From NCBI GenBank assembly GCA_036160575.1, contig JAYYDT010000080.1, positions 1 to 19,603 of the forward strand: a DNA stretch of 19,603 bases, read 5' to 3'. The DNA is from TMED26 sp002694075. Lineage in GTDB: Bacteria > Pseudomonadota > Alphaproteobacteria > Thalassobaculales > Thalassobaculaceae. Below are positions 13,305 to 19,603 of the stretch, piece by piece (position 1 is the stretch's first letter; each line of letters opens with the position of its first letter). The translations under genes were made by a program, and so were the position numbers. Under the pieces are notes generated by a model, which did no database searches, had not been told where the DNA came from, and was given only the letters and a program-made list of their open reading frames with translations.

Positions 13305-15377
13305 ATGGCTTGGCGTATTGGTGTTGATATTGGCGGAACCTTCACGGACGTCGCCCTGATCGATGAGGCCCATGGCGCCATTGGTGTCGCGAAAACCCCC
13401 ACCACCCCGGAAGATTTCGGACGCGGCGTTCTCAACGGCCTCAACGACGCGCTCGCCAAGTACAGCATTCCGCCGGCGGAGGTGACCTTGCTGAGCCATG
13501 CCACCACGGTGGTCACCAATGCGCTCCTGGAGGAAAAAGGCGCGCGGATCGCGCATGTGTCCACGCGCGGTTTTCGCGATGTTCTTGAACTGCGCCGCTC
13601 GGCGCGGGCCGACCTTTACGATTTACACCAAGACCCGCCGGCCGTCCTGGTCCCGCGCCATCGGCGCCTGGAGATCACCGAACGCATTGCCGCCGATGGA
13701 TCGGTTGTCACGCCGCTGGCCGAGGATGAAGTGGACGATCTGATCGCCGACTTGCGCGCCCTTGAGGTCGAGGCGGTGGCGGTTTCGTTACTGTTTTCGT
13801 TCCAAAACAACGCTCATGAAAAAAAGGTGGGCGCGGCGATCCGCGCGGCGCTGCCGGACATCCCGGTGTTTTTGTCATGTGAGGTGCTGCCCGAGATTCG
13901 CGAGTTTGAGCGCAGTTCGACCACCGCGGTCTGTGCCTATGTCGGCCCAATTCTGGAGAGCTACCTAGGACAGCTTCAAAAGGCGACGGACTCATTGGGC
14001 TTGCCGGATCTGATGGTGATGGGATCGGCCGGCGGGGTGCTGGATGTCGCCTCGGTCCTGGGCATGCCGGCGGCGGCGGTTGAAAGCGGGCCGGCCGCCG
14101 GGGTGATCGCCGCGCAATTGATTGGCCGGCAAATTGAAAAACCAAACCTGCTGTCCTTCGACATGGGCGGTACCACCGCCAAGGCGTCCTTGATTGAAAA
14201 TGGACGGGTTGAAACCACCGCCGAGTACGAGGTCGGCTCCAGCGCCTCGCAAACCCGTTGGCTGCATGGCACCGGCCATCCGATTCGGGTGCCGGTGATC
14301 GACCTGGCCGAGGTTTCGGCCGGTGGTGGCTCTATCGCATGGATTGATCCCGCCGGCGCGTTGCGGGTCGGACCGGAAAGCGCCGGCGCGGTGCCGGGGC
14401 CGGTGTGCTACGGCCAGGGCGGCGAGAAGCCGACGGTGACCGACGTCAATCTCGTGCTTGGCTATCTCGACAACACCTCTCTGCTGGGGGGCAACATGCG
14501 TGTCGATTTCGCCGCCGCCGAGAACGTGCTGCGCACCCAGATCGCCGAGCCCCTCGGCCAAAGCGTTGACCAAGCGGCCGCCGGCATTCGCGCGATTGTC
14601 AATAACGCCATGGCCGAAGCGCTGCGCATGGTGTCGGTGGAACGCGGCCATGATCCGCGCGATTTCGCGATGATCGCCTTTGGCGGCGCGGGGCCCCTGC
14701 ACGCCTGCGACTTGGCCGAGGAGTTGGATGTGCCCGAGGTGATCGTGCCGCCGATCCCGGGAGCGTTCTCGGCGCTGGGGCTGGTCGGCGCGAATATGCG
14801 GCGCGATTACAGCCGCACCATTTACGCGCCACTGACGGCGGTGACGCCGGCCAGTTTGGCGGCGATCTGGGAAGAGATGGAGACCATGGGCCGCGACATG
14901 CTAACCCAAGCGCGAGTGCCGGCCGCCTCACAGAATATTTTACGCCAGGCCGATCTGCGCTATGGCCGGCAAGCCTATGAGTTGACTGTCGACGTTCCCG
15001 ACGGACCGGTCACCGAGGACACGGTGGCGACGCTGGCCGGCGCTTTTCACACCGCCCACGAACGCACCTATGGCCATAAGAACGAGGCGGAGCCGGTGCA
15101 TCTGGTGACACTGCGCCTGTCGGCCACCGGCAATCTCGGCGAGCCGCGCTTTACCGAGGGGACCGGCACGGGCGAAAGCCTGAAGGGCGCGCGGCCGGCG
15201 TGGTTTCCGGCCACCGGCCGTGTCGACACACCCGTCCACGAACGCGCTCGCCTCGCCGTGGGGCAAGAGATCGCCGGGCCGGCGATTGTCGAATCCCTCG
15301 ATTCCACATTGGTTATCCCACCAGCCTGGCAAGGCGCGGTCGACGCCGCCGGCTTCATTCGCCTAACCCGGCGCTAA
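13305..15377 (+). CDS. hyuA: Hydantoinase/oxoprolinase A-type subunit (second set)
   Basis: This 690-aa protein is a second, diverged HyuA-type subunit. Landmarks: DIGGTFTDVALID (residues 8-20), HATTVVTNALLEEKGARI, REFERSSTTAVCAYVGPILE, the second phosphate loop DMGGTTAKASLIENG (from 286), SAGGGSIAWIDPAGALRVGP, and FGGAGPLHACDLAEELDV (from 459). It differs from the first set by TTAKAS in place of TSTDVS and by an insertion after it (STSSASQTRWLHGTGHPIRV-like region). That pattern is common in N-methylhydantoinase/acetone-carboxylase-like members. It needs a B subunit, encoded 18 bases downstream. The RBS is weak (GGGGCGGG). ATP-dependent amide hydrolysis or carboxylation is expected; substrate unknown. 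Confidence 0.92.
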   Translation: MAWRIGVDIGGTFTDVALIDEAHGAIGVAKTPTTPEDFGRGVLNGLNDALAKYSIPPAEVTLLSHATTVVTNALLEEKGARIAHVSTRGFRDVLELRRSARADLYDLHQDPPAVLVPRHRRLEITERIAADGSVVTPLAEDEVDDLIADLRALEVEAVAVSLLFSFQNNAHEKKVGAAIRAALPDIPVFLSCEVLPEIREFERSSTTAVCAYVGPILESYLGQLQKATDSLGLPDLMVMGSAGGVLDVASVLGMPAAAVESGPAAGVIAAQLIGRQIEKPNLLSFDMGGTTAKASLIENGRVETTAEYEVGSSASQTRWLHGTGHPIRVPVIDLAEVSAGGGSIAWIDPAGALRVGPESAGAVPGPVCYGQGGEKPTVTDVNLVLGYLDNTSLLGGNMRVDFAAAENVLRTQIAEPLGQSVDQAAAGIRAIVNNAMAEALRMVSVERGHDPRDFAMIAFGGAGPLHACDLAEELDVPEVIVPPIPGAFSALGLVGANMRRDYSRTIYAPLTAVTPASLAAIWEEMETMGRDMLTQARVPAASQNILRQADLRYGRQAYELTVDVPDGPVTEDTVATLAGAFHTAHERTYGHKNEAEPVHLVTLRLSATGNLGEPRFTEGTGTGESLKGARPAWFPATGRVDTPVHERARLAVGQEIAGPAIVESLDSTLVIPPAWQGAVDAAGFIRLTRR

Positions 15378-15395
15378 GCGGAAAAGGGGTTGAAA

Positions 15396-17054
15396 ATGAC
15401 AGATCGAAAACTGGATCCCGCGACCTTCGAAGTCGTTAAAAACAGCCTTCTCAAAATCGCCGAGGAGATGAAGATCGTCCTCGCGAAAACCGCGTATTCA
15501 CCGATCCTCAAGGTGGCCGGCGACTATTCCTGCGGGGTTTTCGATATTCAAGGCAACATGGTCGCTCAGGGCCCCGATCTGCCGATTCATCTCGGCTCGA
15601 TGCCAGACGCGGTGCGCGCGATTGTCCAGGTTTTTGGCGACGATGTGGCCGATGGCGATGTCTTTATCCACAACGACCCTTATTTCGGCGGCTCGCATTT
15701 GCCGGATGTGAACGTCATCACGCCGGCCTTTCATGAGGGCGAGTTGCTAGGCTATTGCTGCGTGCGGGCTCATTGGCCGGACATCGGCAGTGCGACGCCG
15801 GGATCCTACGGCGCGGTTACCGATATCTATGGCGAGGGGCTCCGGCTGCCGCCGCTCAGGCTCTACCGCGACCATCAAATCGACCGGAACGTGGAAGCCA
15901 TCATCATGGCCAATGTCCGCACACCGGACGAGCGCATCGGCGATTTGCGCGCCCAGGTGGCGGCCAACCGGCGGGCCTGTCAACGGCTCGGCGCGCTGGC
16001 GGCCAAGCATGGCGCCGGCGGCCTGAAAGCGATCATGGCCGAAGTGATGGATTATTCGGAACGCATGATGCGTTTGATGCTTGAAAAAATGCCCGACGGC
16101 GAAGCCAGGTTCGAGGACTTTTGCGACGGCGACGGGATTATCGAAGATGGCGACACGGACGACAAAATTTTTTGGGTGCGCATGCGTATCAAAAAATCCG
16201 GCGACAGCATCACCGTCGATTTCGATGGTACCGACCCCAAGGTGAGCGGGCCGATGAACGCGCCGTTAAGCGTGACCGCCAGCGGCGTCTACGCCGCCTT
16301 GAAAATGGTGATCGATCCCAACAGCTTCATCCCACCCAATTCCGGCGCCTGGCGGCCGATTTCGGTGACCGCGCCGGAAGGCTCCTGTGTCAACGCCACC
16401 TTTCCGGCGCCGGTGGTCTACGCCAACCATGAGATGAGCCATCGCATCTGCGACATGACCTTTGGCGCACTGGCCCAGTTCATGCCGGAAAGTGTGATGG
16501 CCTGCAGCCAGGGGACCAGCGCGATTGTTAATTTCGGCGGCCAGGACCCGCGTGACGGCAACCGTTACGTTTCTTACGAGACGATTAAGGGTGGCAGTGG
16601 CGCGCGCTTTGGCAAGGATGGCATCAACACCGTCGCGGCCGGTATTTCGAACACCATGAACACACCGATCGAGGTCTTGGAAATGAGCTTCCCCCTGCGG
16701 GTCGACTATTACGAAATCCTCGCCGACAGCGGCGGCCTTGGCAAATGGCGTGGCGGTTGCGGCGCGCGCCGGGCATGGACCGTGGTCGACCATGACGCGC
16801 GCGGAACCGTTTGTTTCGAGCGGACCCGTTCGGCGCCGTTTGGGATTTGCGGCGGTGAAGCCGGCGCCCCGGCGCGCATCAAATTGAAACTGCCCGACGG
16901 CAGCGAGCGCGACTTAGTGTCCAAAGGCGCCTTCGACGCGCCGGCCGGTTGCCAGGTGATTATCGAGGCACCGGGCGGCGGCGGTTATGGCGCCAAAAAT
17001 GACCGTGATCCCGACGCCCATGCCGCCGACGCCAAGGACCATTATGTGAGCTGA
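15396..17054 (+). CDS. hyuB: Hydantoinase/oxoprolinase B-type subunit (second set)
   Basis: This 552-aa partner starts at ATG 15396 (MTDRKLDPATFEVVKNSLLK) with AAAAGGGG upstream; a TTG two codons earlier is less likely. Family motifs: KTAYSPILKVAGDYSCGVFD, HNDPYFGGSHLPDVNVI (from 92), RAHWPDIGSATPGSYGAVTD, PDERIGDLRAQVAANRRACQ, FDGTDPKVSGPMNAPLSVTA, LADSGGLGKWRGGCGARRAW and the C-terminal APGGGGYGAKNDRDPDAHAA. The metal-motif region reads HWPDIGS, where the first set has HHIDLGG. This may mark a different substrate class. The 18-base spacing to hyuA indicates one transcript. It converges with the aminotransferase gene with only 52 bases between. Confidence 0.93.
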   Translation: MTDRKLDPATFEVVKNSLLKIAEEMKIVLAKTAYSPILKVAGDYSCGVFDIQGNMVAQGPDLPIHLGSMPDAVRAIVQVFGDDVADGDVFIHNDPYFGGSHLPDVNVITPAFHEGELLGYCCVRAHWPDIGSATPGSYGAVTDIYGEGLRLPPLRLYRDHQIDRNVEAIIMANVRTPDERIGDLRAQVAANRRACQRLGALAAKHGAGGLKAIMAEVMDYSERMMRLMLEKMPDGEARFEDFCDGDGIIEDGDTDDKIFWVRMRIKKSGDSITVDFDGTDPKVSGPMNAPLSVTASGVYAALKMVIDPNSFIPPNSGAWRPISVTAPEGSCVNATFPAPVVYANHEMSHRICDMTFGALAQFMPESVMACSQGTSAIVNFGGQDPRDGNRYVSYETIKGGSGARFGKDGINTVAAGISNTMNTPIEVLEMSFPLRVDYYEILADSGGLGKWRGGCGARRAWTVVDHDARGTVCFERTRSAPFGICGGEAGAPARIKLKLPDGSERDLVSKGAFDAPAGCQVIIEAPGGGGYGAKNDRDPDAHAADAKDHYVS

Positions 17055-17106
17055 CCGGCGCGTTGCCGCGGCGCGTGCCCCGCCGCCAGATCAAAGAGCC
17101 GATGCT

Positions 17107-18411
17107 TTAGGCGAACAGGGATCCATACTGGCCGCACCAGTCATCGACGGCGTCGACCAAGCCGTCCAACTCGGCCGTGCCCATCGGCAGCGACAGCACC
17201 ATCATATTGCGGCGCGCGACATAGTAACCGCGCTCGATCATGCCGAGATGGAACAGGCCGCGGGCGGTGGCGTTGACCACCGCGCTGTCGGCCGGGCTGG
17301 TCAGGGCCTGGTCCGTCAGATGCATCATCATCATCGACCCGTAGCCGGTGACCTGCCCCTTGACGCCGTGGCGGTCCAGCGTTTCGTTCAAACGGTGTCG
17401 CAGGTCATTGCCGGCGGCGTTCAAGGCCTCGGCTTTCTCCGTCGTGAAAACCTCGCGCAGACCGGCGATGGCGGCGGCGAGCGTCAGCACATTGTTATTG
17501 AACGTGCCGGCATGGCTCAGGTGGTCGGGGGCGGCCGGATCGAAGCGTGCCATGATCTCCTGTTTGCCGCCAAAAGCGCCAAAGGTCAGGCCGCCGCCGA
17601 GATACTTGCCCATGGTCATCATGTCCGGTGTCACCCCGCTGACCCCCTGGTAGCCACCCGGGCCGAGGCGCGAGGTCATGACTTCATCGAAAATCAGAAT
17701 GACCGCGCATTCCGCCGTCACCTCGCGCAACATCGTCAAGAATTCGGGCGTGGCCGGAATACAGCCGCCGGAACCGCTCATCGGTTCAAGGATCACCGCG
17801 GCCAGTGTGTCCTTATGGGCGCGGATCAATTCAGCGGTGGCGTCGACGTCATTATAGGCGCCCATCACCCAGGGCAGCGGCGCGTTCAACTCGCGACCAT
17901 AGGCGCCAAACGAGACAATCGAGCCATGATAGGAACCGTTGAAGACCAGCACGTCGGTTTTGCCGCTGACCGCCCGTGCGGTCAGCATTGCCAATAGGTT
18001 GGCCTCGGTCCCGGAATTGGTGAAGCGCACCATATCGAGGCTGGGGAATCGGTCGGTGAGGAGGTCGGCCAATTCCGCCTCGCGGCAGGTTGGACCGCCC
18101 AGCGTTATACCGTTGTCGAGCGCCGTTTTGACCGCCGCCTGAATGCGCGGTTCGGAATGGCCGTAAAGGCTGGCGGTTTGTTCGGTGACAAAATCGGTAT
18201 AGCGGTGGCCGTCGATATCGGTGACGTGGCAGCCGTCGCCGCCGGCGAGCGTGAGGGGAAAGGGCGGGTAGAACAGGACCGTGCGGGTATTGCCGCCGGG
18301 CATTGATTTTTGGGCGTCTTCATAGGCCCGCGCGCTGTTCACATTGGCGGCCGTGAAACGCGCCTCGGCCTCGTCGAGCGCGGCGGAAACATCGAAATTC
18401 TGACGGTCCAT
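17107..18411 (-). CDS. Class III aminotransferase, GSA 2,1-aminomutase-like
   Basis: This 434-aa PLP enzyme belongs to fold-type I, class III. Visible motifs: MPGGNTRTVLFYPPFPLTLA near the N-terminus, RFTNSGTEANLLAMLTARAV (substrate/PLP phosphate region), NGSYHGS, EPMSGSGGCIPA, LIFDEVMTSRLGPGG with the PLP-pyridine Asp, and the Schiff-base Lys269 in MTMGKYLGGGLTFGAFGGK. Length and motifs match glutamate-1-semialdehyde aminomutase-like enzymes, but many such paralogues are aminotransferases or epimerases in catabolic loci. Its place beside hydantoinase genes favours an amino-acid catabolic role over haem synthesis. I chose ATG 18411 (MDRQNFDVSAALDEAEARF); an ATG 21 codons upstream would add a basic, non-family extension. 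Confidence 0.9.
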   Translation of the reverse strand: MDRQNFDVSAALDEAEARFTAANVNSARAYEDAQKSMPGGNTRTVLFYPPFPLTLAGGDGCHVTDIDGHRYTDFVTEQTASLYGHSEPRIQAAVKTALDNGITLGGPTCREAELADLLTDRFPSLDMVRFTNSGTEANLLAMLTARAVSGKTDVLVFNGSYHGSIVSFGAYGRELNAPLPWVMGAYNDVDATAELIRAHKDTLAAVILEPMSGSGGCIPATPEFLTMLREVTAECAVILIFDEVMTSRLGPGGYQGVSGVTPDMMTMGKYLGGGLTFGAFGGKQEIMARFDPAAPDHLSHAGTFNNNVLTLAAAIAGLREVFTTEKAEALNAAGNDLRHRLNETLDRHGVKGQVTGYGSMMMMHLTDQALTSPADSAVVNATARGLFHLGMIERGYYVARRNMMVLSLPMGTAELDGLVDAVDDWCGQYGSLFA

Positions 18412-18474
18412 CTCAATCCAACCTGGTTTGTGGCCTCTGTCGGCGCTGGAGCGCTGCTCGCGCTTTCGCGGCAT

Positions 18475-18879
18475 ATTTTGGCGTCAAATTTCGCCGCCAG
18501 TAAAGATAAAGGCGCGGGAACAATGTCACGGCCGGCGGCTTACCGTGCCCCAAGATTACTAACTTGCCGGCGCGGCCATCGCGTGCCGCCGTGCCAGGAC
18601 GATCGTTGAAACCGCCGTGAAGTTTTGTGGACCGACAGTTAAGAGCCGCGCGCGCCCCGGCGGCTAGGGCCAGGCGGCGCCTATCCGATTGGCCATGGCG
18701 TTTCAAAAAAAGGCGGCGAGACGTGGACCTGTCATGACTTCATCGAAACGTGGTGGCATCATGGCACCTCCAATCGATTGAGTTAATGCAATAGCGCGCG
18801 TGTCGCTACCTCAGCAGGAGATCCCGCCACCGCCCGACGGGCATTGATGCGCAGAGACACGCCAGGAAAGGAATGAGCG
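18475..18879. other. Intergenic region with a possible 19-codon minus-strand ORF
   Basis: About 400 bases without a clear gene. On the minus strand at 18762-18703 a strong RBS (GGAGGTGCC) precedes ATGATG and a 19-codon frame, MMPPRFDEVMTGPRLAAFF. Eighteen bases in it (18731-18748) are identical to the aminotransferase codons for FDEVMT at 17675-17692, in the same frame. It may be a fragment of a duplicated aminotransferase or a chance match. The + strand end, AGGAAAGGAATGAGCG, carries the RBS for the gene at 18880. Nothing else is recognised. Confidence 0.4.
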
Positions 18880-19251
18880 ATGGCCCTGATTCAAGTGCGG
18901 GTGAGACCGACCGTGCGCACGCGCGCGCAAATGGGCGCCAGCGGCAGTTTCGCCGGCGGTTTTGTCGACGCCCTGCGCGAGCTTTGCGGCAAGGTCGATG
19001 GCATCGAGTTCAGCGGGTTTTTTGTTTCAATGGCTGGCGGCGAAGGGGTCGCGATGTTGACCGGTTCGCCGCACCAAGTGCCGGTGGTTTATCAGGTGCT
19101 GACCTGGAGCGGAGCTTTCGAGTACGTCAAAGCCGAGATTTTGATCCCGCCTGAGGAATTCAACGCCAATCGGGCAATGGCTGAGACTCTGGCCGCGCAT
19201 TTTCGGGCGCCCAACCAGGACGAAATAGACCGCATGCTGCTGGAGGAGTAA
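18880..19251 (+). CDS. B-type GYD-like small protein with constant C-terminal tail
   Basis: This 123-aa protein (MALIQVRVRPTVRTRAQMGA) has the B-type core: DGIEFSGFFVSMAGGEGVAM LTGSP, then VPVVYQVLTWSGAFEYVKAE and an acidic helix region, ending APNQDEIDRMLLEE. ATG 18880 follows AGGAAAGGAATGAGCG. Here the B-type comes first and the A-type second, the reverse of the pairs at 683 and 3123. Accordingly this B-type ends Glu-Glu, with GAGGAG serving as RBS for its partner. The Glu-Glu ending therefore follows position in the operon rather than protein type. Function unknown. Confidence 0.87.
   Translation: MALIQVRVRPTVRTRAQMGASGSFAGGFVDALRELCGKVDGIEFSGFFVSMAGGEGVAMLTGSPHQVPVVYQVLTWSGAFEYVKAEILIPPEEFNANRAMAETLAAHFRAPNQDEIDRMLLEE
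19243..19248 (+). promoter_or_regulatory. RBS formed by the final Glu-Glu codons
   Basis: GAG GAG before the TAA stop lies six bases upstream of GTG 19255, the same arrangement as at 1034 and 3474, and supports that start codon. Confidence 0.6.
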
Positions 19252-19254
19252 AGC

Positions 19255-19603
19255 GTGGCCACTTTCGAAATACGTGCAAAATGGGGCCCGGAGGCCTTTC
19301 GCGGCGTTATCGCCGATCCGCATAACCGCCGCCAGCACGCCGAGGCGAACTTGGCGGCTAATAATATTGTTTTAAAAGAAATGTTTTTTTCGCCCATAAA
19401 ACGCGAAATTGTCATCATCGCCGAGGGCGATTTGCCCAGTCTCACCGCCAACGCGATGACGGCCTTTGCCTCTGGCGCTTTCGAAGACACGACCTTCGAA
19501 CCGCTCATTACCACCGAGGAAATGGTTGAGGCGATGAAAACAGCGCAACAAATCGCGGGCCGGTACAACACGCCCAACCAAGACGAAATCGACCGCATGT
19601 TAC
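19255..19603 (+). CDS. A-type GYD-like small protein, cut by the window end
   Basis: The partial gene starts at GTG 19255 (MATFEIRAKWGPEAFRGVIA) and runs open to the last base. It has the A-type marks DPHNRRQHAEANL, LKEMFFSP, IVIIAEGD, AMTAFASGAFEDTTFEPLIT and the start of the tail, TPNQDEIDRML. About three to four more codons are expected beyond the window. It is the downstream member of the third pair, so by the pattern elsewhere it should end Asp-Glu and overlap a micro-ORF. It has no stop in the window, so length-based ORF listing would miss it. Confidence 0.85.
   Translation, partial: MATFEIRAKWGPEAFRGVIADPHNRRQHAEANLAANNIVLKEMFFSPIKREIVIIAEGDLPSLTANAMTAFASGAFEDTTFEPLITTEEMVEAMKTAQQIAGRYNTPNQDEIDRML

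Noticed and set aside
13992..14702. 236-codon minus-strand ORF
   Set aside because: Antisense inside the second hyuA, which has all its family motifs.
17248..17997. 249-codon plus-strand ORF
   Set aside because: It is antisense to the aminotransferase, whose motifs and family length are clear. The plus frame has a low-complexity His/Arg/Gly-rich composition typical of GC-rich shadows.

Overview
The window reads as a chromosomal segment of a GC-rich bacterium, most likely an alphaproteobacterium (Rhodospirillales-like). This is an inference from codon use, frequent GTG starts and gene content; there is no rRNA, tRNA or other marker to confirm it. The first ~2.7 kb is visibly more AT-rich and contains decayed genes, whereas ~4-18.5 kb is dense and GC-rich.

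Layout: (1) 1-1411, a broken and two intact genes of a small-protein family with a GYD-like core; (2) 1522-2304 (-), a class II aldolase; (3) 2305-3122, a decayed gene-poor stretch; (4) 3123-3851, a second pair of the small genes, followed by a micro-ORF with a 4x12-bp repeat; (5) 4060-7797, a hydantoinase/oxoprolinase operon (hyuA-hyuB type) with a REP-like hairpin between its genes; (6) 8249-10030, another GYD-like gene, a kynurenine-formamidase-like alpha/beta hydrolase and two decayed tail copies; (7) 10031-12469, a SnoaL-like protein, a Nudix hydrolase and a convergent PiT phosphate transporter; (8) 12702-17054, a small unknown protein diverging from a second hyuA-hyuB operon that has a palindrome upstream; (9) 17107-18411 (-), a class III (GSA-aminomutase-like) aminotransferase; (10) 18880-19603, a third pair of GYD-like genes, the last cut by the window end.

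The metabolic genes fit breakdown or remodelling of cyclic amides/hydantoins and amino compounds: two two-subunit hydantoinase/oxoprolinases, an amidase-like hydrolase, an aminotransferase and an aldolase. Substrates cannot be read from sequence.

The most unusual content is the small-protein family. At least seven intact or partial genes, one pseudogene and two or three tail remnants are spread over 19 kb. Their cores have diverged, but all end in nearly the same peptide, (P)NQDEIDRMLLDE or (P)NRDEIDRMLLEE. They mostly occur as two-gene units of an A-type and a B-type. In the upstream member the final Glu-Glu codons (GAGGAG) sit as the Shine-Dalgarno of its partner. The last member usually ends Asp-Glu, and its stop overlaps the start of a conserved ~25-codon micro-ORF (consensus MTTIxTSSA(L/V)FKD). 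I do not recognise this unit as a described system. The tail resembles the CheY-binding EIDALL peptide at the FliM N-terminus.
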